Shown here one piece after another: positions 1 through 8,094 of a stretch of 48,803 nucleotides of DNA. Under the pieces are notes generated by a model, which made no database searches, had not been told where the DNA came from, and worked only from the letters and a program-made list of their open reading frames with translations. Each line of letters opens with the position of its first letter. Position 1 is the stretch's first letter. Made by a program: the position numbers and the translations under genes. Source of the stretch: an uncultured Lachnospiraceae bacterium (GTDB taxonomy: Bacteria; Bacillota; Clostridia; Lachnospirales; Lachnospiraceae); NCBI GenBank assembly GCA_910588655.1, contig CAJUPJ010000028.1, positions 1 through 48,803 on the forward strand. Reading direction: 5' to 3'.

Positions 1-85
1 TCAGTTGTCAATACACAAATCTTAACCAGCTCTTATGAATCCGAGAGGCTATAATGTAAAATACCATTTAATTAATATATAGCTC

Positions 86-277
86 TTATTTTATATTAAT
101 GCTTTTATTTATTTTATCCGCATCACTGCTTATATTAGAAAATGCTTTCTTAACTATTTCCTGTATTTTTTCCCTGAAAATAACTATAAGCATAATAAGA
201 ATAACTAATATAAGAATTATTTCAATAATCCCCACTCCATTTTCTTCATACCAGAAAGCCTTTAACCATTTAACCAA
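86..277 (-). CDS. Flp1-family type IVb pilin
   Basis: Small pilin subunit of 63 residues, the likely structural protein of the Tad pilus. It has a short basic and aromatic leader (VKWLKAFWYEENG), then VGIIE and a hydrophobic helix of about 18 residues (residues 17-34). This fits a class III prepilin signal with Glu at position +5 after the Gly cleavage site. The start appears to be TTG at 277, eight bases after an AAAGGAG ribosome site that directly follows the tadC stop at 293. It is the last tad gene before the window edge and is probably processed by the A24 peptidase encoded at 4730-5254. Family assignment rests on the leader/helix pattern and on context. Confidence 0.8.
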   Translation of the reverse strand: MVKWLKAFWYEENGVGIIEIILILVILIMLIVIFREKIQEIVKKAFSNISSDADKINKSINIK

Positions 278-292
278 AACAACATCTCCTTT

Positions 293-1768
293 CTACATAT
301 TCTGGAAAGCAGCATATATTATTATTGCAAATACTTCTGCCATCATAATAACCATTGGCATTAAAAGCTTTGTCCCTGCCTGCTCTCCAAGTATCCTGGC
401 ATTTTCACGCCTTTCCTTTAATACATCAGCCGCTTCATATTCAAGTATTCTTAAAAGTCCGTCTGAGCCCTTTTTTAAGTTCTGGACAAGCAGCGTGCTA
501 AATTTCATGTATTTTAAAAGCCCTGTCCTTCTTCCAAAAAGTTCATAAGCCTTTGCCTCATTCATACCGCTTTCCATATGCCTTTCTGTTAGCAGCATTT
601 CTTCATAAAGATACCGTTTCTTCCCTCCATTCTGAAGTTTTTTCTTATATTCATCTGCCATTCTGTACCACGCACCTTTGCAATTAAGCCCTGCACTAAT
701 TAAAAGCACAAATTTTTCTACAAACCCAGGGTAATCAATACGAAGCTCCTGCTCTCTTTGCTTTATATTTTCATTTAACCTGCTATCAGTAATTACTGGT
801 ATAAGCGCAATAATTGCCAAAGCTGGCAGAATAACCAGCAAAATATAATTTTTTTCCGGAACTTTATATAAAACCTTCTTTCCTCCAGCTTCTGCTGGTA
901 ATTGCAGGAATTTCTTGTTGCCTGATAACTCTGATAATTCAGAAAACATTTCATTCCATTTATCCCAGATAATTTCTTTATTGCTTTTATTTATGGGCAG
1001 GACTGTAAACTCCAATGGCATTGTCCTTTCTATACCATAATAAGAAAATACAGCAATTATCTGCACTACTGCTGGTTCTGCAATTTGTGAACGTTCAAGT
1101 GTACCATCAGTATTTACTATATTGCCTGTATCATATTCCCAGGATATATTAATCGCACTATCTGGTATATAAGAAACAAGATTTAAACTTTTACTTACTT
1201 TTTCTGATGACGGGTTCTCCCCAAGATAATTCTTTCTGGTATACTCCATTGCCTCCTTAAATTTAATTTCCAGCTCATTATCATTATATTTTCTTGCTGG
1301 TATGCCAACCATTATCTCCTGTTCTTCCCCATCAATAGAAACTTCTAATTCCTCTTCCCTTGTACTTCCCTCTGGCTTATCTCTTTCTATAAAATATCCA
1401 TTTTCCAGAATATTTTCTTCAGCAGAGGTTAGCATAATAAGCATTATTAACAGAATTGTACTAATGACTACAATAATAATTATTGAAAATACCTTACAAA
1501 AATAAAACTTTTCTGCACTTTCACTATCAAGTCCTGTATAAATTCTTTTAATATTTTCAATCCTGTTATTATTTAAAGATAAATGCAGTTTATTTTTAAA
1601 TAACCTGTATATGCTTTCTGATGCAGGGTAAACCCTTTTTATAAATATGCTGCCAGCGTCTGGCAGTTTTATATTGCTGGCTTTATACTTTTTAAATTTA
1701 ACCTGGATAAAAGCAGCTATTAATACAAGAAAGATAATACAACAGGATAATATAATTATTTTAAACAG
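293..1768 (-). CDS. tadC: TadC-like pilus platform protein with N-terminal extension, probable CTG start
   Basis: Inner-membrane platform protein of the Tad secretion system. An ATG-only reading starts at 1444, but the frame stays open upstream to 1768 and encodes a membrane helix (IIILSCCIIFLVLIAAFI), a basic stretch and a second helix before that ATG, so the ATG start would cut the protein. The best start I see is CTG at 1768, five bases after a GGAGG, overlapping the tadB stop by eight bases. The product is then about 491 residues: two N-terminal helices, a roughly 200-residue hydrophilic insert unusual for TadC, then the T2SSF-like part (DYPGFVEKFVLLISAG) and C-terminal helix. The exact start codon is uncertain. 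Confidence 0.7.
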   Translation of the reverse strand: MFKIIILSCCIIFLVLIAAFIQVKFKKYKASNIKLPDAGSIFIKRVYPASESIYRLFKNKLHLSLNNNRIENIKRIYTGLDSESAEKFYFCKVFSIIIIVVISTILLIMLIMLTSAEENILENGYFIERDKPEGSTREEELEVSIDGEEQEIMVGIPARKYNDNELEIKFKEAMEYTRKNYLGENPSSEKVSKSLNLVSYIPDSAINISWEYDTGNIVNTDGTLERSQIAEPAVVQIIAVFSYYGIERTMPLEFTVLPINKSNKEIIWDKWNEMFSELSELSGNKKFLQLPAEAGGKKVLYKVPEKNYILLVILPALAIIALIPVITDSRLNENIKQREQELRIDYPGFVEKFVLLISAGLNCKGAWYRMADEYKKKLQNGGKKRYLYEEMLLTERHMESGMNEAKAYELFGRRTGLLKYMKFSTLLVQNLKKGSDGLLRILEYEAADVLKERRENARILGEQAGTKLLMPMVIMMAEVFAIIIYAAFQNM

Positions 1769-2501
1769 ATATGCCTCCTATCCTTTCGCTCCATTTAAAT
1801 GCTGCTAAATAAACTACTAATAATATAGTCATAAAAAGCCTTCCACCTGGAACATACAGGCAGTCAAGAAACCCTGGTGAACTTACCCAGAAATAAACTA
1901 TTATTCCCAGTGGTATATAAGCCATAATCCTGCCTTCCATCTTTTTACCTGCAACCATTGTCCTTATTTCCCGGCTGGTTTCTATTTTAGCACTAATTTT
2001 ATCAGCAGTTGACCTTGCTGTTTCAATAAGGTTTCCACCTGTACGCTTTGCTGTATGGAACACTTCTGCAAAATTACTAATATCTTCAACCTGGCAATAT
2101 TGTGCAAATTCCATAAGTACAATTTCAAGCGGTCTGTTAAGCGTAATCTGTGAATTAATTTTATCAAGCTCTTTAACCATTACAGAATTACTTCCATATA
2201 AAAGCATTAAATCTTCCCTGGCTTCCTTAAAAGAATTTTCAACTGAATAACCTGCGTTTAACGCTGCAGAAACAGCAGTCATAACCTCTCTGAATTCTAA
2301 ATTCATCTGCCACCGCCAGTCTTCCAGCTGCTTTTTCTTATAAACTTTTATATTAATAATTCCATACACTACAGCTAAAACAGATGAAAATGCAAGCGAT
2401 TTGTAAAACAACAGCAGAAGTATAAATGCCTTTATAAATCCCAGGGCAAACGCTTTTAAAAATTGTCTGTCTATTACAATTTTACTTTGTTTTTTCCTCA
2501 A
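1761..2501 (-). CDS. tadB: TadB-like type II secretion F-domain protein
   Basis: 246-residue platform protein of the Tad pilus, acting in the membrane with TadC and the CpaF ATPase. It has an N-terminal hydrophobic segment (residues 14-45), a cytoplasmic T2SSF domain (EFREVMTAVSAALNAGYSVE, then FAEVFHTAKRTGGNL) and two C-terminal helices, the usual TadB order. The start is TTG at 2501, five bases behind AAGGAG. It lies 40 bases after the cpaF end and its stop overlaps the next gene by eight bases, so translation is probably coupled. Confidence 0.85.
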   Translation of the reverse strand: MRKKQSKIVIDRQFLKAFALGFIKAFILLLLFYKSLAFSSVLAVVYGIINIKVYKKKQLEDWRWQMNLEFREVMTAVSAALNAGYSVENSFKEAREDLMLLYGSNSVMVKELDKINSQITLNRPLEIVLMEFAQYCQVEDISNFAEVFHTAKRTGGNLIETARSTADKISAKIETSREIRTMVAGKKMEGRIMAYIPLGIIVYFWVSSPGFLDCLYVPGGRLFMTILLVVYLAAFKWSERIGGISV

Positions 2502-2541
2502 AATAACTCCTTTATAACTCCTTTGTATTTAGGAACGCCTG

Positions 2542-3802
2542 TCATGCCTTATCTGGTATAAACTTGCCAAGAAATCCTGCACTTGCAAGTTTACTAGTAT
2601 TAACAAGACTGTTACCTGTAGCACGCAGTTCACCTTTTATCTTTCCATCAGTACAAGTACCTGTTTCAATAAACTTAAATATAGGCTGCATTGTTATTTC
2701 ACCATTCTTCACACCTGTTACTTCTGCCACTTCAAGTACCTTTCTTGATTTATCCCTTAGCCTTCCAAGCTGTACAACTATATCAATAGCAGAAGCAATC
2801 TGGTTTCTTACTGCCAGCAGCGGAATATCCATTCCCATAAGTACAAGTGTTTCAAGCCTGTTAAGCATATCCTGTGTACTATTAGCATGTCCGGTACTAA
2901 GGCTGCCATCATGTCCTGTATTCATAACACTTAATAATTCACATGCAGCTGCATCCCTGACCTCTCCTAATATAATTCTGTCTGGGACGCATACGTAACG
3001 CTGACTTAAGCAGGTCACGTATGGTAACTGCATTTTTCCCTTCAACATTTGCATTCCTTACTTCAAGCCTTACAAGGTTTGGAATACCCTGTATCTGTAA
3101 TTCTGCTGAATCCTCTATTGTAATTATTCTCTCATCTGATGGAATATAATTAGACAGTACATTAAGGAATGTAGTTTTTCCACTGCCTGTGCCGCCACTT
3201 ATAAAAATATTATATCTGGCAACAACAAGCATCCTTAAAAAACCTGCCACCTCTGTACTAATAGAACCTATACTAACCAGCTTGTCCATAGTCATAGGAT
3301 TTTTAGGAAATTTCCTTATTGTTACCACTGGTCCGTTTAACGAAACGGGCGGTAATACTATATTAACCCTTGAACCATCCAGAAGCCTTACATCTACAAT
3401 AGGGTTAGCCTCATTTACCATTCTGTTTACTTTTGCAACAATCTGCTGCACTACATCCTCAAGTTTTTGTAAACTTGAAAAATGTCCAGGATATTCTGAC
3501 AGCTTTCCATCCTTTTCTATAAAAATATGTCCAGGCCCATTTACCATTATTTCAGTAATATCAGGATTGTCCACAATATCCTGTAATATATCCAGTCCTT
3601 TTATAGAATTATATACACTTTTTACAAGATACTGTTTTTCATCTGCTGTAATATAAACATTCCTGCCTTCCATAAGGACACTTCTTTCTATTATTTCATA
3701 TATTTCATCTTCTGTCCCATAGGTTTCCTGTGATATACTTTTTATTAACTGTTCCTGCAGTTTCTTTTTTATCTTATCCAGTTCTTCTGTATTAATTTGC
3801 AT
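2542..3802 (-). pseudogene. cpaF: CpaF/TadA pilus assembly ATPase, frameshifted
   Basis: Secretion ATPase that powers Tad pilus assembly. The N-terminal part (3802 down to about 2984) carries the CpaF domain and Walker A GGTGSGKTT near residue 205. It then reads ALRMRP and goes out of frame. The C-terminal part continues in another frame with PDRIILGEVRD and TGHDGSLSTGHANS, the Walker B and His-box region. The junction lies in a GGG run at 2984-2986 (CCC on the coding strand); removing one base restores ALRMRPDRIILGEVRD. The start ATG at 3802 overlaps the end of the cpaE-like gene. It could be a true mutation, a sequencing or assembly error, or, less likely, +1 frameshifting at CCC-A. Confidence 0.85.
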
Positions 3803-4733
3803 CCCACCTGCCCTTCATTTCTATATATTGGATATTTTGTACTACATTATCCATTCCGTTCCGTATAAGAAGCCTTTCAAAAGAATGTTGTTTATTTTCC
3901 TGTATCTGCCCGGATGCTTCAGGCAAAATTAACACATCACAAACCTGTAGCAGTTTTAATAATGACCCATGTACATATCCAGCATCAAAAACAACTTTGT
4001 CATACATCATCCCACTGGCAAGCACATCCGTAAAGCACTCCATATCTTCTGGTGATATACTATATAAATCCCTGTAATCTTCAACTGGAAGTATATAATT
4101 ATAACCATCTTTATGACGCTTGATAACAGAGCCAAGTTTAAATGCAAGCTTATCTTTTTTCTGTTTTATATAATATACCACCTCAGACATACCACATATA
4201 TACTCATGGTTATCTGTACTACTTTCAAATTCTGCAAAACTATCAAATATTTCAAGGTTAATATATAATACATTATTACTGCCTGCCATGCCCGCACAAA
4301 GATTTCTTGCATATGTACTTGCCCCACTGCCCCCATATGGTGAAAATACAACAATTAGTTCTGCCTGTTTTGATGTATGTATTACTGGCATGCCTTGTAT
4401 AGTATCATCTTCTGCTACCTGTGCAAAAATTTCTTTTAAAATATGTGCTGCTGGCTGGTATTTAAATATAACTGGATATTCCTGCGCTCCTGTATAGCTT
4501 CCGTCTGACAGGATTATTATTTTTTTAATATTTTTTAACTTGCCAGCCTCACATGCCATATCACCACTGACAAGAAGTATATCTGCGCTGCCATTTTTTA
4601 AATATTCCTCCGCACTGTTTATACTGGTAAATGTTACCAAATCAATTAACATATTCTTATGATGGTTTATATAATCCGAAAACCTGCCAGAATACATCCC
4701 GTCTGCTAAAACAGCTAACAACATCCTTTTCAA
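3792..4733 (-). CDS. CpaE/TadZ-like pilus localisation ATPase
   Basis: About 313 residues. A receiver-like N-terminal part without an obvious phospho-acceptor site (DILLVSGDMACEAGK) is followed by a ParA/MinD-like domain with a deviant P-loop (FSPYGGSGAST, near residue 132) and VVFDAGYVHGS further on. TadZ/CpaE proteins place the Tad machine in the cell. I prefer TTG at 4733, eight bases behind GGAGGG, over the longer frame that would run deep into the preceding peptidase gene; an ATG at 4724 is the alternative. The start overlaps the prepilin peptidase stop and the end overlaps cpaF, so the operon is tightly coupled. Confidence 0.75.
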   Translation of the reverse strand: MKRMLLAVLADGMYSGRFSDYINHHKNMLIDLVTFTSINSAEEYLKNGSADILLVSGDMACEAGKLKNIKKIIILSDGSYTGAQEYPVIFKYQPAAHILKEIFAQVAEDDTIQGMPVIHTSKQAELIVVFSPYGGSGASTYARNLCAGMAGSNNVLYINLEIFDSFAEFESSTDNHEYICGMSEVVYYIKQKKDKLAFKLGSVIKRHKDGYNYILPVEDYRDLYSISPEDMECFTDVLASGMMYDKVVFDAGYVHGSLLKLLQVCDVLILPEASGQIQENKQHSFERLLIRNGMDNVVQNIQYIEMKGRWDAN

Positions 4734-5254
4734 ATCTTTAACCCTCCTTCCATGAAAAATAATGTAATAAAATATGCTGCTGCTATTACAGGTGCAAGAC
4801 ATATAGCAAATTCTGTACCATCCCGTTCCATGTTATAATACCTGTCTTTAATAATCCCAATATGTAAAATATAATAAATAAAAGCTTTTATCCTTGATAC
4901 CAGTGCCCCTTTTTTTATTAACTTTACAAATGAAACAGCACCTGCCATTACCAGAAACAGCATTACCACTTTAGCAAGAAAGGCAAGTCCATAAATCCCT
5001 CCAATCACAGAAAAAAGCTTAATATCGCCAGCACCTGCCCCTCCTGCCATAAAAACAGGAAAGCCCGCTATAATTGTGATTACAATGCAAAATATAGTAT
5101 GGAATATACCAGAAAACCCGCTTGAAAAAGCATTAAAGAATATTCCTGCTGCCCAGCCTGCAATAATTACAGGATTTCTGATTTTATAATCCAGTAAATC
5201 ACCCGTTACTGCACATATTAATATATTTAACATTATAAATTCTTTCATGGACAT
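4730..5254 (-). CDS. A24-family prepilin peptidase
   Basis: 174-residue integral membrane aspartic peptidase expected to cleave the Flp pilin leader. The two catalytic Asp positions of the family are visible: D19 in TGDLLDYKIRN, and D77 in GAGAGDIKLFSVIGG. Multiple hydrophobic helices surround them. ATG at 5254 sits only two bases from GGGAGG; ATG at 5248 (MKEFIM) has better spacing and may be the true start. It is the first gene of the tad operon, behind a good promoter at 5279-5307. Confidence 0.85.
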   Translation of the reverse strand: MSMKEFIMLNILICAVTGDLLDYKIRNPVIIAGWAAGIFFNAFSSGFSGIFHTIFCIVITIIAGFPVFMAGGAGAGDIKLFSVIGGIYGLAFLAKVVMLFLVMAGAVSFVKLIKKGALVSRIKAFIYYILHIGIIKDRYYNMERDGTEFAICLAPVIAAAYFITLFFMEGGLKI

Positions 5255-5278
5255 TACCTCCCTGCTAAGTGTGGGGAT

Positions 5279-5307
5279 AATATAACACCATAATCAGATT
5301 TTGTCAA
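5279..5307 (-). promoter_or_regulatory. Sigma-A-type promoter of the tad operon
   Basis: On the minus strand TTGACA (5302-5307) is followed by 17 bases and TATATT (5279-5284), about 25 bases upstream of the first tad start. This is a near-consensus vegetative promoter. Confidence 0.7.
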
Positions 5308-5343
5308 ACACTAGTTATCTTAGATATTTTATACAAAAATACG

Positions 5344-5613
5344 CTACATTATTGTTAAAATCCACTGGAAAAGATAAAGGAAACACACACCGCTTATACC
5401 AAGAACTGCTGAAACCACCAGGCTTATTTCATTAATATTTACATGAAAACTTTTGCCTGACATAAATATCAGGTAATTACAAAAACTAATAAATACAATG
5501 CCTGACAACACTCTTAGAAGCATATTGACAAGCAGGTTAAGTGGATTGACCCCAAAAGTTTTAGATACTAAACAAAAAATTAATATAAATGCCACTATAT
5601 ACATAATATTCAT
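5344..5613 (-). CDS. bofA: BofA-like pro-sigma-K processing inhibitor family protein
   Basis: 89-residue hydrophobic protein with three membrane segments and the BofA-type motif NPLNLLVNMLLRVLSG in the first third, then VNINEISLVVSAVLGISGVCFLYLFQWIL. BofA sits in the forespore-surrounding membrane and holds the SpoIVFB protease inactive in Bacillus. In clostridia the same family occurs even where that pathway is reduced. A 51-residue ORF overlaps its start by ATGA. In many related genomes it neighbours recR and a DUF2508 gene; here the DUF2508 gene is next door but on the other strand. Confidence 0.7.
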   Translation of the reverse strand: MNIMYIVAFILIFCLVSKTFGVNPLNLLVNMLLRVLSGIVFISFCNYLIFMSGKSFHVNINEISLVVSAVLGISGVCFLYLFQWILTIM

Positions 5614-5765
5614 TGCATTTTGCCACCTTTCACAACATTATTAAAGAAAATATATAAACTGCTTCCTAATATATTTCTATTAAACATGTCTGCAAAAAAT
5701 TCATGCTTGTCTGCATATTTCTTCCAACACTGTCTATAATTATATATAAGAACCCTTTTAATCAT
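5610..5765 (-). CDS. Possible 51-residue ORF overlapping the bofA start
   Basis: An open frame starts at ATG 5765 and ends in TGA that overlaps the bofA ATG (ATGA). It would encode a basic, aromatic-rich peptide (begins MIKRVLIYNYRQCWKKYADK). I see no clear ribosome site in front of it and do not recognise the product. The ATGA overlap suggests translational coupling, but the ORF could be chance. Confidence 0.3.
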   Translation of the reverse strand: MIKRVLIYNYRQCWKKYADKHEFFADMFNRNILGSSLYIFFNNVVKGGKMQ

Positions 5766-5801
5766 ATTATTTTATTGCTGTGTATGCAGAACCAACCACA
5801 G

Positions 5802-5839
5802 TAACCAGATACCTTGCACCTTTCTGCAGGGTATCTGGC
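5802..5839. other. Stem-loop upstream of the DUF2508 gene
   Basis: CCAGATACC and its complement GGTATCTGG are separated by about 17 bases, just ahead of the ribosome site of the gene at 5855. No U-run follows on the plus strand, so it is not an evident terminator. It may be a leader structure or the end of an unseen transcript. Confidence 0.35.
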
Positions 5840-5854
5840 TTGAAAGGACTGTTT

Positions 5855-6103
5855 ATGAATTTTTTAAAGACAAAAAAAAGAAACCCTCCTAAAAAAGAGG
5901 ATTTCTTGAAAAAGGCGCTGCTCGAAGCCCAGAAAAACTTTGAAGATGCATATAATGGATTACAGGATGTAAATGACCCCGACCTTATAGACAGCTATAT
6001 ATATGCCATTAACGCTGCCACATTAAGATATAAGGTGCTCCTGCACGAAGTTAAAACCGCCAGCAACGACAACAGTTCCACAAGCCACCGTAAAGAAGCA
6101 TAA
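5855..6103 (+). CDS. DUF2508 (YaaL-like) protein
   Basis: 82-residue helical protein (MNFLKTKKRN..., then KALLEAQKNFEDAYNGLQDV and LIDSYIYAINAATLRYKVLLHEVK). It matches the DUF2508/YaaL pattern of small proteins usually found beside recR and bofA; the function is unknown. I place the start at ATG 5855 behind GAAAGG rather than further upstream, because the upstream part overlaps the stem-loop and has no family similarity. Confidence 0.65.
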   Translation: MNFLKTKKRNPPKKEDFLKKALLEAQKNFEDAYNGLQDVNDPDLIDSYIYAINAATLRYKVLLHEVKTASNDNSSTSHRKEA

Positions 6104-6296
6104 TTAATACCCCCGCAGGCTTTCAAATACATTATAAATATTAAGCTTCCCATTGCCCTCTTATGTTAAATTAATGCCATATTGCTTAAAACCATATAGA
6201 AAATTACTGCCATATCTTTTATTCCATATTTTAAAAGAAAATATATCCCTCTTAACACCCTTGCCATAATATACATATATAACAGCAGGAACTGGA
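6104..6296. other. Intergenic region between DUF2508 gene and lipoprotein gene
   Basis: Convergent intergenic AT-rich stretch. I see no clear gene, terminator hairpin or RNA in it. Confidence 0.5.
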
Positions 6297-6878
6297 CTAT
6301 TTATTAATTACTTCAAATATTTCAGATAATGTAATACCACTGTCACTACCAACTGCTGTAATATATTTTTTATTACTTTTATCATCCATACTGTAAGCAG
6401 ACTGGTTGGTATTGACCATACTTAAATAATCATTTCCATAATCTGACGTAAAAAACAAATATTTGTTATCTATATCCAGATTAACTGTTTCCCCTGAATA
6501 TGTAAGGTTATTCTTCTTCAGTTCACCACCTGTAACCGATACATAAACCATATCCTTTTCTATATTACCTTTATAAACTTTATCAACATAAACACCATAA
6601 ATAGTATACAAGGTTTTATTTACATCTAGTTCACATCTTTTTTCATAAACCACACCAGAAAAAATTACACCTGTTGAACCAACTAATTCATCTGCATTTT
6701 TATATCCCTGGTAATCTACTGTCTGGAATACACCCAGGTTTTCAGAATTACTGCTCTCTGCATATCCTGCATTCTCTGTTTTATTTCCAGCAGCATTTCC
6801 ATTGCCTTTTGTTATTCCACAGCCAGAAGCAAGGACTAATGTTAACAATCCATAAATAAACAATAAACTTTTTCTCAT
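6297..6878 (-). CDS. Predicted lipoprotein, copy A of a tandem pair
   Basis: 193 residues with a lipoprotein signal (MRKSLLFIYGLLTLVLASGC, Cys20 in the lipobox LASGC), a low-complexity Asn/Gly linker and a C-terminal domain (DELVGSTGVIFSGVVYEKRCEL ... VYVSVTGGEL ... NKYLFFTSDYGNDYL). The domain resembles secreted small beta-rich proteins of Firmicutes, but I cannot name it. A near copy lies at 7115-7741, and the upstream DNA is duplicated too. GGAGGG precedes the ATG. It was probably controlled by the adjacent two-component system. Confidence 0.75.
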   Translation of the reverse strand: MRKSLLFIYGLLTLVLASGCGITKGNGNAAGNKTENAGYAESSNSENLGVFQTVDYQGYKNADELVGSTGVIFSGVVYEKRCELDVNKTLYTIYGVYVDKVYKGNIEKDMVYVSVTGGELKKNNLTYSGETVNLDIDNKYLFFTSDYGNDYLSMVNTNQSAYSMDDKSNKKYITAVGSDSGITLSEIFEVINK

Positions 6879-6960
6879 TTAAACCGCCCTCCTTAATTGT
6901 TTTACATAAGCCTGTCTATACTTGGCATTTACATTTTTAATATATAGATTAATTAAAAGC

Positions 6961-6995
6961 AGGCTGTGTCAGTTATTATTAACTATCAACAGCCT
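6961..6995 (-). other. Stem-loop in the leader of lipoprotein A
   Basis: AGGCTGT pairs with ACAGCCT across 21 bases. On the minus strand it is followed by GCTTTTAATT. It lies between the LytTR-like repeat and the lipoprotein start, so it could terminate transcription from lipoprotein B or act as an attenuator. Confidence 0.4.
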
Positions 6996-7050
6996 AACAT
7001 ATACTTTTATTCTTTTCAATAACTTTTCTAAAATATTGTTATTTTTATCT

Positions 7051-7099
7051 GTAAACGGTCAGATTTTAATATATTTTTTTGAATATTACTAAAACCATT
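7051..7099 (-). repeat. Remnant of the kinase 3' end, scar of the tandem duplication
   Basis: This stretch contains TTTTTTGAATATTAC and AAAACCAT, also found at 8171-8200 inside the kinase gene, and GGTCA-ATTTTAATATA as at its stop (8090-8105). It is a deleted copy of the kinase 3' end lying upstream of lipoprotein A, in the same relative place as the real kinase to lipoprotein B. It shows the duplicated unit was kinase end plus spacer plus lipoprotein. Confidence 0.7.
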
Positions 7100-7114
7100 A
7101 ACAATAAAGGCTAA

Positions 7115-7741
7115 CTATTTACCAATTACTTCAAATATTTCAGATAATGTAATACCACTGTCATTACCAACTGCTGTAATACGTTTTTTATTACCCTCAT
7201 CATCCATGCTGTAAGCAGACTGGTGCACATTAACCATCTTTAGATACTCCTCTCCATAATCTGAATAATCTGACGCAAAAAACAAATATCTGTTATCTAT
7301 ATCCAGATTAACTGTTTCCCCTGAGTATATACGGTTATCCTTTTCCAGTTCACCACCTGTAACTGACACATAAACCATATCCTTTTCTATATCACCTTTA
7401 TAAACTTTATCAATATAAACACCATATACAGTACACAAAGTTTTCTCTTCATCTGGTATACTGCCAGATTTGTCTGTCCTGTCATCTAACAGTTCACATC
7501 TTTTTTCATAAACCGTACCAGAAAAAACTAAATCTGTTGAACCAACTAATTCATCTGCATCTTTATATCCTGGATAATCTACCGTCTGGTATACACCCAG
7601 TTTTTCAGAATTACTGTTCCCTGCATATCCTGCATTCTTTGTGTTATTTCCAGCAGCATTTCCATTGCCTTTTGTTATTCCACAGCCAGAAGCAAGGACT
7701 AATATTGACAATCCATAAATAACCAATATAATTTTTCTCAT
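7115..7741 (-). CDS. Predicted lipoprotein, copy B of a tandem pair
   Basis: 208 residues, the paralogue of the protein at 6297-6878: same signal (VLASGC lipobox), same linker and C-terminal domain, with most positions identical. It has an insert of about 11 residues (RTDKSGSIPDEEK) and an extra SDY repeat. It is anchored outside the cell membrane; the function is unknown. GGAGGG lies ahead of ATG 7741 and overlaps the end of a 14-codon ORF (7756-7800). A tight promoter was not identified. Confidence 0.75.
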   Translation of the reverse strand: MRKIILVIYGLSILVLASGCGITKGNGNAAGNNTKNAGYAGNSNSEKLGVYQTVDYPGYKDADELVGSTDLVFSGTVYEKRCELLDDRTDKSGSIPDEEKTLCTVYGVYIDKVYKGDIEKDMVYVSVTGGELEKDNRIYSGETVNLDIDNRYLFFASDYSDYGEEYLKMVNVHQSAYSMDDEGNKKRITAVGNDSGITLSEIFEVIGK

Positions 7742-7755
7742 TTAAACCGCCCTCC

Positions 7756-7800
7756 TTAACTAATTGTTTTACATAACTTAAAGCTATCCTTACTTAACAT
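7756..7800 (-). CDS. Micro-ORF of 14 codons ahead of lipoprotein B
   Basis: ATG at 7800 follows GGGGAGGG by four bases and encodes MLSKDSFKLCKTIS. Its stop lies in the ribosome site of the lipoprotein, so it may couple translation or act as a leader peptide. The same place upstream of copy A has no intact equivalent. Confidence 0.4.
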   Translation of the reverse strand: MLSKDSFKLCKTIS

Positions 7801-7864
7801 TTATCCCTCCCCACCTAGATACAACTATAAAAAAATATGCTATAAATTTTTTCGTTCAATATTA

Positions 7865-7915
7865 TTATCTAAAAATCCAGTCTATCAACCCAAGCCAAAA
7901 ACTATACATAATCAT
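7865..7915 (-). CDS. Micro-ORF encoding a 16-residue hydrophobic peptide
   Basis: ATG at 7915 stands eight bases behind a perfect AAGGAGG and encodes MIMYSFWLGLIDWIFR, ending in TAA. It lies between a GHKL-kinase gene and a lipoprotein gene, where signal peptides of Agr-type systems or small membrane-active peptides often lie. It has no Cys and no processing partner (AgrB or peptidase transporter) is visible. The role is unknown; the strong ribosome site is the main evidence that it is translated. Confidence 0.5.
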   Translation of the reverse strand: MIMYSFWLGLIDWIFR

Positions 7916-8064
7916 TCACAACACCTCCTTCCAAAATTTAAAATTTCATTAAAGTATATACCTCTTTTTAGTTATACATATCAAATAAAAAACAAACTAT
8001 ATCAGTTATCGTTAAATATATAAAAACTAATATATAATTTTATTTTCTGCAATAGTATTCCTGG

Positions 8065-8094
8065 CAAACGGTCACTTTTACCCGTCAATGGTCA
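8065..8094 (-). promoter_or_regulatory. Candidate LytTR-regulator binding repeats
   Basis: Two similar direct repeats, TGACCGTTTG (8065-8074) and TGACCATTGA (8085-8094 on the minus strand), start 20 bases apart. This resembles the ACCGTT-type double repeats bound by AgrA/LytTR regulators. A single copy, TGACCGTTTAC, recurs at 7051-7061 in the duplicated unit. The adjacent regulator gene is broken. Confidence 0.4.

Noticed and set aside
1..85. A gene reaching the left window edge
   Set aside because: Only about 85 bases follow the pilin stop and no start or ribosome site is visible.
2542..3054. Two separate ATPase genes at the cpaF locus
   Set aside because: The parts join exactly within a conserved motif, so it is one broken gene.
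6297..7741. Repeated lipoprotein DNA as a CRISPR-like repeat
   Set aside because: It is a single tandem gene duplication, not short repeats with spacers. No CRISPR array is seen in the window.
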